This document shows, in pieces, positions 52,004 to 60,769 of a DNA stretch of 64,000 nucleotides. Origin of the DNA: Marispirochaeta sp. (GTDB lineage: Bacteria; Spirochaetota; Spirochaetia; JC444; Marispirochaetaceae). The translations under genes and the position numbers were made by a program. Each line of letters starts with the position of its first letter. Position 1 is the stretch's first letter. The notes beneath the pieces were generated by a model, which did not search any database, had not been told where the DNA came from, and was given only the letters and a program-made list of their open reading frames with translations. The DNA is taken from the NCBI RefSeq assembly GCF_963668165.1, contig NZ_OY764209.1, positions 558,001-622,000 of the forward strand, written 5' to 3'.

Positions 52004-53041
52004 ATGAAAAATATTCTCACAATCATCATTGCTCTCAGTTTGCTTTCATCGGCCAGCTTGTTTTCAAGCGGTAGCGGAGAAAAACAAGTAACAACATACA
52101 GCGGTACCGAAGGACGTATAACGGTCTACGTCTCAGGACCGGAAAACATGCTTAACAAACTGGAAGAAGTTTTTGAATCCACCGAAGGAGACGTTCTTGA
52201 TCTGGTCCAGATGGGCTGCGGCCCCTTGCGGCAGCGGATCTGGACCGAGTATGAGTCCGGGGGAATCCAGGCGGACGTATTCTGGGGCTCCGACCCACTG
52301 ATCTACAATGCGCTGGACGCCGCAGGGGCCCTCGAGCCATATACCCCCCGAGAAGCCGATATGCTGAAGCCCGAGTTCGTTACCGGACACGACTATACCC
52401 TGATCAACGAACGTTACGGTGTAGTCATTTATAACAGGGAAAAGCTTTCCGGCAGCAAACCTTCAGGCTATGCTGCCCTGCTTGACCCGGGCTACCGTGA
52501 CCGGATGGTCCACGCCGATCCGACCCAGTCATCCACGGCCCTGGCCCTGATTGGGGGACTCCGGGAGCTTATGGGCAACGACTGGAATTATCACCGGAAT
52601 CTCGTCGATAACGGTCTCTTCCTGGCCCGGAAAAACAGTGATGTTCCTTCCAAAATCCAGGAAGGGGAATTCGACGCCGGCATAGCTCCCCACGACGCGG
52701 TGCTGAGACTGCAGAAAAAAGCGAAAAAGGAAGGTTACCCGATCACCCTGGCAATCTGCTGGCCCGAAGAAGGGGCAATCGCAATCCAGCGTCCGCTTGC
52801 CATAAGTAAAAACCCCATGAGACCGGAAGAAAACAGCCGTATTGCCCAAAGCTTCGCGGACTTCATGCTCTCGAAGAAGGCTCAGCAGATTACCGTTCAG
52901 TTCGGGTTTGTCAGCGTACGGAGGGATCTTCCCGCAACGCCCGGGATCCCCGATGATATTCCTGTCTACCGGGTAGACTGGGACTCCCTGTCGGAAAAGC
53001 AGTATGCGGTCAGAAGCGGTTTTTCGGACCTCTTTGAATAA
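52004..53041 (+). CDS. Ferric-iron-type ABC transporter substrate-binding protein
   Basis: 345 aa, bacterial extracellular solute-binding family 1/6 (FbpA/AfuA group). A signal peptide precedes GSGEKQ; there is no lipobox Cys. The body shows ITVYVSGPENMLNKLEEVFE, GGIQADVFWGSDPLIYNAL, IQEGEFDAGIAPHDAVLR and AICWPEEGAIAIQRPLAI, typical of iron or phosphonate binders. A Fur-like box upstream favours iron. ATG 52004 is 40 codons into the open frame but starts the signal peptide and has GGAG before it. Confidence 0.8.
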   Translation: MKNILTIIIALSLLSSASLFSSGSGEKQVTTYSGTEGRITVYVSGPENMLNKLEEVFESTEGDVLDLVQMGCGPLRQRIWTEYESGGIQADVFWGSDPLIYNALDAAGALEPYTPREADMLKPEFVTGHDYTLINERYGVVIYNREKLSGSKPSGYAALLDPGYRDRMVHADPTQSSTALALIGGLRELMGNDWNYHRNLVDNGLFLARKNSDVPSKIQEGEFDAGIAPHDAVLRLQKKAKKEGYPITLAICWPEEGAIAIQRPLAISKNPMRPEENSRIAQSFADFMLSKKAQQITVQFGFVSVRRDLPATPGIPDDIPVYRVDWDSLSEKQYAVRSGFSDLFE

Positions 53042-54698
53042 GATCCTCACCATCCTGGCCCTTTCGTGGACGGGCCTCATCCTCGGGCTCATAGTACTCT
53101 ATCCGCCCCTGGTTCTTGCACGGCAGGCCCTGTTTCCCGGGGGGGATTTTTCCCAGCTGCTTTCCCGGGGAACCCTGAAAGCCCTGACGAACTCGCTGAT
53201 TACCGCTTCCGGGGTATTCCTCTTCAGTTCCTTTACTGGAACCCTGTTCGCCTGGCTGCGGGTGCGGACGGACATCCCGGGGAAAAAGCTGCTGGATGCC
53301 TGCGTACTGCTGGCATTCATCATTCCGCCCTACATCTTGGGAATCAGCTGGTTGCAGATATTCGGTTCCGGCGGATACCTGAACAGAGTGATCAACGTCA
53401 TAGTTCCCGGAGGGGATTACCGCTTTCCCTGTTACTCACTGGGAGCGGCAGTCCTGGTTCTGGGGCTGCACCTCTATCCCTTGAGCTACTTCGCCGTCAA
53501 GAATACCCTTCTCCAGCTGGACTCGGGGCTGGAAACCGTCTCGATTCAGTGCGGAGCTTCCCGGAGACGGACCTTCTTCGCCATTACCCTGCCGGGAATC
53601 CTGCCGGCCCTCCTTTCCTCGGGTCTTTTGGTATTCTCCCGGGCCCTGGCCAACTTCAGCGTACCGGCGCTGCTCTGCCTGCCGGTACGACGGGAACTGC
53701 TTACAACCCGCATATACGCCTCTCTTGGAAGCCTCAATACCCGGACCGCAGCGCTGCTCTCGTTCTGTCTGGTCCTGGTATCCACCCTTCTCTACGGCCT
53801 GCAGGTCTATATATCTGCCCGGTTTTCCCGGGGAGTTTCAAAAAGGCCGGGGGAGCAGCAGCCCTGGCGGTTGCAGCCCCTGGGACGATTCCGCGGGCCT
53901 GCAACCGCAGCCGCGGGCCTGTTTCTTATGCTCACCGTGGTTCTGCCCCTGGGGGCGATGCTGACATCCTCTTTCATGAAACGCTGGGGACTGCCCCTGG
54001 AGCGGCAGTATCTTACATTGCATAATTACCTGCATCTGCTGACGGGAGAGAAAACGCGGCGGGCATTTCTCAACAGCCTGAGCTACGGAACCGGGGCGGG
54101 CATTCTTGCCCTTCTGGTCGGCGGCTCAACGGCCTTTCTTTCCCACACCCGGCGAGCAGGAGCCGGCCGGGTCCTGGAAGCAGTCGCGTCATGGCCAATG
54201 GCGTTCCCCAATATTGTACTGGCGGTCGGGGCGATTCTGGCCTGGAACCGGTCCCCTTTTTATCTTTACGGTACCCCCTGGTGCATCATTGCAGCCTACG
54301 CTGCCCTCTTCACCCCCCTGGTATTGAAACAGATAAGCGCTCTCCTCGAAAACCAGGACCCACGTCTCGTGCAGGCCGCCCGCACTTCCGGCGCCGGTCC
54401 CGCCCGCAGTTTTCTGACGGTTACCCTTCCGGCCATCCTGCCGGGAATAGAATCGGGACTCCTCGTTTGCATGCTAATCGCACTGAGGGAGATTCCCATA
54501 GCCCTGATGCTCTACTCGGCGGGACAGGAAACTACGGGTGTGCTTCTTTTCGGGATGCAGTCCCAATCCTACGGACTCGAAATAACTTCCGCCCTGGCCG
54601 TTACCATTATCGTACTGATCTTTACGGGCAACATGTTTATTACCGGCATCAAAAGGAGAAGAATCAATGCCAAGACTCCTGATACGCGGTCTCAGTAA
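53004..54698 (+). CDS. Ferric-iron-type ABC permease, fused two-domain
   Basis: 564 aa with two copies of the BPD_transp_1 domain, about 12 helices. Each copy has an EAA-like loop, ETVSIQCGASRRRTFFAITLPGILPALLSSG and PRLVQAARTSGAGPARSFLTVTLPAILPGIESG. This FbpB/ThiP-like layout fits a transporter for iron, thiamine or phosphonates. It overlaps the binding-protein gene by 38 bases and the ATPase gene by 32, indicating tight coupling. Confidence 0.9.
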   Translation: MRSEAVFRTSLNKILTILALSWTGLILGLIVLYPPLVLARQALFPGGDFSQLLSRGTLKALTNSLITASGVFLFSSFTGTLFAWLRVRTDIPGKKLLDACVLLAFIIPPYILGISWLQIFGSGGYLNRVINVIVPGGDYRFPCYSLGAAVLVLGLHLYPLSYFAVKNTLLQLDSGLETVSIQCGASRRRTFFAITLPGILPALLSSGLLVFSRALANFSVPALLCLPVRRELLTTRIYASLGSLNTRTAALLSFCLVLVSTLLYGLQVYISARFSRGVSKRPGEQQPWRLQPLGRFRGPATAAAGLFLMLTVVLPLGAMLTSSFMKRWGLPLERQYLTLHNYLHLLTGEKTRRAFLNSLSYGTGAGILALLVGGSTAFLSHTRRAGAGRVLEAVASWPMAFPNIVLAVGAILAWNRSPFYLYGTPWCIIAAYAALFTPLVLKQISALLENQDPRLVQAARTSGAGPARSFLTVTLPAILPGIESGLLVCMLIALREIPIALMLYSAGQETTGVLLFGMQSQSYGLEITSALAVTIIVLIFTGNMFITGIKRRRINAKTPDTRSQ

Positions 54699-55725
54699 AT
54701 CCTATGATCTTACCCCTGCCGTCAGAGACCTCGACCTGGACATCAGGGAGGGAGAACTTACGGCTATTCTCGGGCCCTCAGGCTGCGGCAAAAGTACCCT
54801 GCTCTCCTGCATCGCGGGTATCCTGCAGCCCGATAGAGGCGAGATCCTGCTGGATGATCGGATTCTGTTCTCCGGAAAAAAGAGGATTTCCATACCTCCG
54901 GAGAAGCGTAACATGGGAGTCGTCTTCCAGAGCTACGCCCTCTGGCCCCATATGCGGGTGGCGGCAAATCTTGCCTATCCTCTGAAAATTCGCCGCCGTC
55001 CCGCCCCGGTAATCCGAAGGGAAATCTCCCGCATCCTGGCGCTGCTGAAACTGGAAGGCAAGGAACTGCGTTATCCCGGAGAATTGTCCGGTGGAGAACA
55101 GCAGAGGGTCGCCCTTGGACGCGCCCTGATAATGCAGCCGGACCTGCTGCTTCTGGATGAACCGCTGTCGAATCTGGACGCAAGGCTACGGGAAACCATG
55201 CAGGAAGAGATCCGCTGCATCCAGCAAAACCTCAGCCTCACCATTATTCATGTAACCCACGACCAGGGCGAAGCCATGGCGATGTCGGACCGGATAACCG
55301 TCATGAACGGGGGCCGGGCACTCCAGACGGGATCGCCCCGGGAGATTTATTTCGCCCCGTCCTGCGGCTTCGTGGCTGATTTCGTCGGCACCAACAACCT
55401 TGTGGAAGGGATAATTGTCCGCAGCGGGGACTGCAGCCTGCTCCGTGTGAATGAGAGGCTCTCCCTTCCTCTGCCGGAAATGCAGGACGATGAGGGCCCG
55501 GCCCTGTATGCTGTGCGTCCGGAGGACGTTGTACTGAACCCGGCAACCGGCGGTTCCGGAATTCCCGGGGGAACGGTGCGTACCCGCACATTCCGGGGAG
55601 CCCACATCTTTTATGTCCTGGAATTCGGCAGAGTGCAGTTCCGTGTACAAACCCACTCCGACAGCATCTACAAGCCCGGGGATGTGGTTTCTTTTATTAT
55701 CCGCAAGGCAGTCCGCATCCGGTGA
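54667..55725 (+). CDS. ABC transporter ATP-binding protein, FbpC/PotA type
   Basis: 352 aa. Walker A GPSGCGKST, Q-loop VVFQSYALWPHM, signature LSGGEQQRV, Walker B LLLLDEPLSNLD, and a C-terminal TOBE-like domain (about residues 240-352). Third gene of the iron-type ABC operon. Specificity is set by the binding protein. Confidence 0.94.
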   Translation: MPRLLIRGLSKSYDLTPAVRDLDLDIREGELTAILGPSGCGKSTLLSCIAGILQPDRGEILLDDRILFSGKKRISIPPEKRNMGVVFQSYALWPHMRVAANLAYPLKIRRRPAPVIRREISRILALLKLEGKELRYPGELSGGEQQRVALGRALIMQPDLLLLDEPLSNLDARLRETMQEEIRCIQQNLSLTIIHVTHDQGEAMAMSDRITVMNGGRALQTGSPREIYFAPSCGFVADFVGTNNLVEGIIVRSGDCSLLRVNERLSLPLPEMQDDEGPALYAVRPEDVVLNPATGGSGIPGGTVRTRTFRGAHIFYVLEFGRVQFRVQTHSDSIYKPGDVVSFIIRKAVRIR

Positions 55726-55740
55726 TCCTTTCCCAACCAA

Positions 55741-55767
55741 TTGACAAACAACAGAATCATGTATAGT
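55741..55767 (+). promoter_or_regulatory. Promoter candidate for the heme operon
   Basis: TTGACA (55741-55746) and TATAGT (55762-55767) with a 15-base spacer, shorter than the usual 17. A small hairpin GGCTA / TAGCC follows at 55779-55796. Weakly supported. Confidence 0.35.
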
Positions 55768-55839
55768 TTTATAGTTAAGGCTACCTTTTTTAGCCATGAT
55801 AACCACCATCATTTGTGTGCAGGAGGCAAGGACAAAACC

Positions 55840-56364
55840 ATGAAAAAAGGCATGATTGTATATTCAAGTAAAACCGGGAACACCGCAAAGGTCGCCCAGG
55901 AAATTTACGAACGGCTCAACCTTGAGAACATATCAGAATTGCACCCCGTAGAGTCCGCTCCGGACCCTGCAAGCGCAGACTGGCTGCTGGTAGGTTTCTG
56001 GGTCGACAAAGGAGACGCCGACCCCCGAGCCCTGGAGTACATCGGTAAAATCATGGATAAAAAGGTCGGGGTTTTCGGAACCCTTGGAGCCTACCCTGGT
56101 TCACAACATGCCGAAGACGTAAAGGAGCGGGTCGGCGCCCGTATCAGTAAAAACAATACACTCCTGGGCAGTTTTCTCTGCCAGGGAAAAATCGACCCCA
56201 AACTGAGGGAAATGTTCAGGGGATTCCCTCCGGGTCATCCCCACGCAATGACGCCGGAAAGGATCAAACGGCACCAGGACGCTGAGTCACACCCGGATAA
56301 TGAAGACATAACAGCGGCTGCAGATGCCTGCAGAGAGATGCTCATCAAGGCAGGAGTATGCTGA
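55840..56364 (+). CDS. Flavodoxin-like protein of the heme operon (BilS-like)
   Basis: 174 aa. N-terminal FMN phosphate loop SSKTGNTAKVA (residues 9-19), flavodoxin fold with central strands VGVFGTLGAY. No signal peptide. It opens the heme-uptake operon and precedes a radical SAM heme-degradation enzyme; such enzymes need a flavodoxin to deliver electrons. Flavodoxin-like proteins are also partners of bilin reductases. That it serves the radical SAM enzyme here is inference. The start at 55840 is preferred because upstream codons code for no folded part and AGGAGG lies before it, though 13 bases away. Confidence 0.82.
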   Translation: MKKGMIVYSSKTGNTAKVAQEIYERLNLENISELHPVESAPDPASADWLLVGFWVDKGDADPRALEYIGKIMDKKVGVFGTLGAYPGSQHAEDVKERVGARISKNNTLLGSFLCQGKIDPKLREMFRGFPPGHPHAMTPERIKRHQDAESHPDNEDITAAADACREMLIKAGVC

Positions 56365-57380
56365 GCAGCAGAATGACCCGGCCCATAACAAAGCAGCAGC
56401 TTGCGGCACGAGTCCTTATTGTAACCCTGGTATTCCTCAGTTGGATCGGACTGAGCATGGGCAGCGTGAAAATCCCCTTAACCATCCTGCTGCAGATCCT
56501 CTCGGGAAACGACGGTTCATTACCAGAATACCTGACGACCATAGTATGGAATGTCCGGATGCCAAGGATATTCATGGCTGTTCTGATCGGCTGCATGCTG
56601 GCCTCCTCCGGTACGGTCGTGCAGGCGGTATTCCATAACCCCCTTGCCGACCCCTACATTATCGGAATAAGCGCGAGTGCGGTAGCAGGGGCGGTTCTTG
56701 CCTTTCTGCTTGACCTGCCGGTTGTTTTCTACGGAATATTCGCCTTCTGCATCTCCGTCGCAACCACGTTCATGATCTTCCGTCTGGCCATGGGCCGCGG
56801 TGCAGTAAAAATCACAACCCTGCTTATCATCGGAGTAGCGGCCTCCTCCTTTCTCGGGGCCTTTACCTCCTTTGCGATGTACGCTGTGGGAGAAGATTCA
56901 TATAAAATCATTATCTGGACCATGGGATATCTTGGCTCTGCCAGCTGGCTTAAAGCAGCCATGCTTGTTCCTCCGCTGTTTGCGGCCCTTCTTTTCTTCT
57001 GCTTTCACCGTCACGACCTGGATGCCCTTATGCTGGGAGACCAGGAGGCCCATGCCCTGGGTATTGACGTGGGAAAACTGAAAAAGCAGTTGCTTGTTGT
57101 CAGCTGCCTTATCGTCTCATTCTCGGTGGCCTTCAGCGGAATGATAGGGTTTGTCGGCCTGATAATCCCCCACACAATGCGGCTTCTCATCGGGCATAGC
57201 AACACAAAGTTGCTGGGGATGACCAGTCTGGCCGGAGGTGTATTCCTGCTCTTTGCGGATACTATCGCACGAAATCTTCTGGCACCTGTGGAGATCCCAA
57301 TCGGAACAGTAACCGCATTCTTCGGAGCTCCTTTTTTTATCTACCTGGCAATACGAAGCAAGGGAGGAATAACGCCATGA
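56358..57380 (+). CDS. FecCD-family ABC permease for heme/corrin/siderophore
   Basis: 340 aa with about ten helices. Family motifs are present: RMPRIFMAVLIGCMLASSGTVVQAVFHNPLADPYIIGISASA and the Gly-rich GFVGLIIPHTMRLLIGHSN near the C-terminus. Typical of BtuC/HmuU/FhuB relatives. Its start overlaps the flavodoxin stop by 7 bases and its stop overlaps the ATPase start (ATGA), so it is co-translated with them. Heme is the likely cargo from context. Confidence 0.9.
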   Translation: MLSSRMTRPITKQQLAARVLIVTLVFLSWIGLSMGSVKIPLTILLQILSGNDGSLPEYLTTIVWNVRMPRIFMAVLIGCMLASSGTVVQAVFHNPLADPYIIGISASAVAGAVLAFLLDLPVVFYGIFAFCISVATTFMIFRLAMGRGAVKITTLLIIGVAASSFLGAFTSFAMYAVGEDSYKIIIWTMGYLGSASWLKAAMLVPPLFAALLFFCFHRHDLDALMLGDQEAHALGIDVGKLKKQLLVVSCLIVSFSVAFSGMIGFVGLIIPHTMRLLIGHSNTKLLGMTSLAGGVFLLFADTIARNLLAPVEIPIGTVTAFFGAPFFIYLAIRSKGGITP

Positions 57381-58228
57381 CCATTCCGCGGACAGCCATT
57401 GCCGCCAAAAATCTGACCTTCTGCTATAGCCACCGGACGCGCAGACAACAGGCAGAGAAGGCGATTCTCGACAACCTGACTATGGAAATACAGTCCGGTG
57501 AGTTTACCGGAATTCTGGGACCCAACGGTTCAGGAAAAACAACGCTGCTTAGGAACATCCTTCGTTATCTGGAATCAGACAGGGGAACAATATCTGTGTA
57601 CGAACGTTCCCAGAGAGACTACTCCGCCAGGGAGTTGGCAGAGAAAATGAGCCTGGTTCCCCAGAAGTCCGGAGGCGGGGCTTCACTTTCTGTTCACGAA
57701 ATGATCCTTTTGGGGCGGCTGGTACATCTGGAGAACCGTTGGGAGGGATTTTCTGCCCTGGATCACAGTATTGTTGACCACGTAATCGACGTACTGGACC
57801 TGAATGAATTCCGTGACCGCCGCTGCCATACTCTCTCCGGGGGTGAGTTCCAAAAGGTTCTTCTCGCCAGAGCGCTGGTTCAACAAAGCAGCATATTACT
57901 TCTCGACGAGGCCACAGCCAGTCTCGATCTGCGCCATGCCACAGAAATCATGGACATGGTGCGAAGACAGACCGGCTCCGGAAAAACCGTCATTGCCGTC
58001 ATGCATGACCTCAATCTCGCAGCCCGTTACTGCGACCGGGTAATTCTGTTGAAAAATGGCCGGGTCCGTTATTCAGGTTCTCCCGCTGAAGTTTACCAGC
58101 GGGCCATTATCCGGGAAATCTATGAGATTGATGCCTATATCTCCGCGGACGACGAAGGAATCCCTTTTGTGCTGCCGAAATGCAAAGCTTTCTGCGGGGA
58201 GCAACAGATGACGAAGGAGGTGGTATGA
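57377..58228 (+). CDS. ABC transporter ATP-binding protein, HmuV/FecE type
   Basis: 283 aa. Walker A GPNGSGKTT, signature LSGGEFQKV, Walker B ILLLDEATASLD, and H-loop VMHDLNLAARYCDRV. Partner of the FecCD permease. Stop and next start overlap (ATGA) with the radical SAM gene, an unusual direct coupling of importer and enzyme. Confidence 0.94.
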   Translation: MTIPRTAIAAKNLTFCYSHRTRRQQAEKAILDNLTMEIQSGEFTGILGPNGSGKTTLLRNILRYLESDRGTISVYERSQRDYSARELAEKMSLVPQKSGGGASLSVHEMILLGRLVHLENRWEGFSALDHSIVDHVIDVLDLNEFRDRRCHTLSGGEFQKVLLARALVQQSSILLLDEATASLDLRHATEIMDMVRRQTGSGKTVIAVMHDLNLAARYCDRVILLKNGRVRYSGSPAEVYQRAIIREIYEIDAYISADDEGIPFVLPKCKAFCGEQQMTKEVV

Positions 58229-59532
58229 ACAGAGAAAGACGATTCCGTTCCCACCATGATGCTGAACATGCCTTACGAAGCGCATTGAATATAAGCTCCC
58301 GACGACCCGCCGGTCCGCCTATGGGAGAAGACGGAAGCGCTTCATCCCTGGAAAAACTGCTGCACAGCAAACCTGGAAACTCCCCCAGGGGGGTATACCT
58401 TCATGTTCCGTTCTGCGACAGAATCTGCACCTTCTGCAACATGAATCGCAAACTGGCGGCCATGGATGGACTGCAAAAGTACTCCGCGAAGCTGGAAAAG
58501 GAGTTTCTGGATGCAGGACAAACCCCCTATGTACAGGAAAAAGAGTTCGACGTGATGTATTTCGGAGGAGGCACCCCTACGGTCTTTCCTCCGGCAGAAC
58601 TCGAGAACCTCCTCGATACTGTCACCCGGAACATTCCACTCAGCAGTTCCGCTGAGTGGACAGTGGAAACCACCCTGCACAACCTGAGTGATGAAAAAAT
58701 AAAGATGCTTGCCCGGGCAGGTGTCAATCGCCTTAGTGTGGGAATACAGACATTCTCCGACAGGGGACGTAAGCTTCTGGGACGCACCGGAAACCAGGAG
58801 AGTATTGTCACCCGCATGGAACAGGTACGGAGACTCTTTGACGGTACTTTAGGAATAGACATCATATACAGTTACCCTGGCCAGACCCTCCAGGAACTGG
58901 ATGAAGATCTTCTATGGACAGAGCGTCTGGGAATAGACGGGGTCAGCTTTTATTCCCTGATGATTCAGGAGGACTCAACCCTGAGCAGGCGAATACAGGA
59001 AGGGAGTCTCATGTTTGAGCGAAATATAGGGGGGGACCTTGAGCTGCACAACCGCCTTTACAGAGGGATGTTGGACCACGGGTTCGAACTCCTGGAACTG
59101 ACCAAGATGGTCAAGCCGGGCAGAGACGAGTACCGTTATATCAAGGTCAGGTACAGCAACGGAGATATTCTTCCCCTGGGAACAGGCGCCGGCGGCCGAA
59201 TCGGGAACCACCAGGTTTACCGTATGGCCCCGGGACGGGACATGATCGCACCGGTTAATACAGCATTTGACGGATACAACCTGCTTCTCGGTTACCTCCA
59301 GTACGGACTGTATGATGGGGAAGAGCTTTCCCTCCGCTGTCCTGACTGTCCTCCCGAGTATGTTCTGTCCCTCTTGAAACAGTATTCAGCCGAAGGTCTG
59401 CTGGAGAAGAAAGCACCTGATTCGTGGAGGCTTACTCCGGAGGGTGTGTTCTGGGGCAACAATCTTGCAGTCGATTTTATGCAGAAAGTAATTCGTAAAT
59501 CAGGAGTCATCTATGAAACATCCAACTGTTAA
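58225..59532 (+). CDS. Radical SAM heme-degradation enzyme, HutW/ChuW-like
   Basis: About 435 aa. The radical SAM cluster is CDRICTFC (Cys64, Cys68, Cys71), then GGGTPT for SAM and RLSVGIQTFSDRGRKLLGRTG, as in the HemN/HemW superfamily. The C-terminal region (RYSNGDILPLGTGAGGRIGNHQVYRM and a winged-helix-like end LEKKAPDSWRLTPEGVFW) matches the heme utilisation branch HutW/ChuW rather than HemN or HemW. ChuW opens the porphyrin ring without oxygen by a methyl transfer. Position between heme ABC ATPase and binding protein supports this. No ChuY-like anaerobilin reductase is seen in the window. ATG 58225 has GGAGG before it. Confidence 0.85.
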   Translation: MNRERRFRSHHDAEHALRSALNISSRRPAGPPMGEDGSASSLEKLLHSKPGNSPRGVYLHVPFCDRICTFCNMNRKLAAMDGLQKYSAKLEKEFLDAGQTPYVQEKEFDVMYFGGGTPTVFPPAELENLLDTVTRNIPLSSSAEWTVETTLHNLSDEKIKMLARAGVNRLSVGIQTFSDRGRKLLGRTGNQESIVTRMEQVRRLFDGTLGIDIIYSYPGQTLQELDEDLLWTERLGIDGVSFYSLMIQEDSTLSRRIQEGSLMFERNIGGDLELHNRLYRGMLDHGFELLELTKMVKPGRDEYRYIKVRYSNGDILPLGTGAGGRIGNHQVYRMAPGRDMIAPVNTAFDGYNLLLGYLQYGLYDGEELSLRCPDCPPEYVLSLLKQYSAEGLLEKKAPDSWRLTPEGVFWGNNLAVDFMQKVIRKSGVIYETSNC

Positions 59533-60550
59533 AACAGCGCTCATTCTACTGACATTTCTCACCTCCGAAGCTCTTTTCGCCAGCGGAAGCGGAGACCATT
59601 CCCGTTCAGATACCGGCACCAGGGCGGTTCTTCCCGAAGGTCACCCTCTTGTACACTGGAGGGCAAACGATTCAATCGGTGATTGGTATTTTGAGATTGG
59701 AAGTGGAAACAGAATCTTTCTGATCGATAGTCTTGGAAACAGACTGGAGCTTAAGGAACTGAACAGCTTCGTTATTACATCTGCCGGTGCTATAGAGACT
59801 TTCTACATGATCGGGGCGGAGGACAGGATTTCCGCTATAGGTACTTCCCGCGCAGGTATCTGGCCGGAGGATAAGACTGCTGATCTTCCCAGCGTTGGGA
59901 ACCTGGCCCGGCCAAGTTTTGAAAAGATTATCGCCGCCGAACCGGACCTGACAATTATCAATGGGATGAACAGTGATCTTGCACAGCAGCTTACAGCGGT
60001 GGGGATTCCCGTACTTGTACATAATCCCGGATCCATAGAGGAAATCATCAACTCTATACTGGTCCTTGGTATCCTGAGCGGCACCAAGGAGAAAGCGGTG
60101 GAACTGGTATCGGAGCGATGGGGTGCCCTGCAGAAAATACAAAACGAGCTTAACGAAGAACCCCTGAATCTGAAGGGGGCCTTTGTCTATGCCCTTGAAC
60201 CTCTGCAGGCGTTTTCCATCGAATCTCTTCCCGGGGAGATCCTGAAGATTCTGGGGGTAAGCAATATTGCAGCCAGCACAAGCGGCCAAAGACCAATCCT
60301 GACTACCGAGTATATCCTGCAACAGAACCCGGACTTTCTTTTTGGAGCAATGTCCATTAATAATGAGAAGGACCTTCTGAACGCCAATTCAGCCATAACA
60401 AAGACCCGGGCAGGGCAGGAGAAAAACATTTTCATTATTCCCAGTCAGCTTATTCTGCGCCCCTCACCGCGGATCATTGACGCCCTGAGCATGCTGCATG
60501 AGAAACTTAAGGAGATCGGTCCTGCCTCAACTGACGGAGAGGCAGACTGA
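59513..60550 (+). CDS. ABC transporter substrate-binding protein, BtuF/HmuT-like
   Basis: 345 aa. Signal peptide ending SEALFASGSGD. Two Rossmann-like lobes of the FecB/BtuF class, joined by a long helix (about residue 200): VITSAGAIETFYMIGAEDRISAIGTSRAG, PSFEKIIAAEPDLTIINGM, and LTTEYILQQNPDFLFG. It feeds the FecCD permease. It is unusual that the binding protein is the last gene, overlapping the enzyme gene by 20 bases. Confidence 0.88.
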   Translation: MKHPTVKTALILLTFLTSEALFASGSGDHSRSDTGTRAVLPEGHPLVHWRANDSIGDWYFEIGSGNRIFLIDSLGNRLELKELNSFVITSAGAIETFYMIGAEDRISAIGTSRAGIWPEDKTADLPSVGNLARPSFEKIIAAEPDLTIINGMNSDLAQQLTAVGIPVLVHNPGSIEEIINSILVLGILSGTKEKAVELVSERWGALQKIQNELNEEPLNLKGAFVYALEPLQAFSIESLPGEILKILGVSNIAASTSGQRPILTTEYILQQNPDFLFGAMSINNEKDLLNANSAITKTRAGQEKNIFIIPSQLILRPSPRIIDALSMLHEKLKEIGPASTDGEAD

Positions 60551-60705
60551 CCGTTGGAACCGCGACGCGATGCGGGACGAGTAATCACCCAGCCCCTGAT
60601 ACCGGGCGTAATCGATACACTCGACCCGTTCCGCCAGTATGGAAAACTCCGGAATGCTCTCAAGATGCAGTTCCACCATTCGTTTCCGCCGGGTATCCAG
60701 CCGGG

Positions 60706-60765
60706 TCAGGATGGTACCGAAATGCAGGCCGAAGCATCCGGTTGTATTTCTCCTCTACTCATGCG
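60706..60765 (-). other. Displaced 3' end of the 7TM-AraC regulator gene
   Basis: If the IS and one GTAC copy are removed, the AraC frame continues from VY directly into RMSRGEIQPDASACISVPS and a TGA at 60706. This stretch is therefore the original end of that gene, cut off by the insertion. Confidence 0.65.
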
Positions 60766-60769
60766 GTAC

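Noticed and set aside
60527..60765. Minus-strand frame coding HFGTILTRLDTRRKRMV and an IDYARYQGLGDYSSR stretch
   Set aside because: Looks protein-like, but has no good start, overlaps the binding-protein end and shares its upstream part with the displaced AraC tail. Could be a gene remnant; not enough to call.
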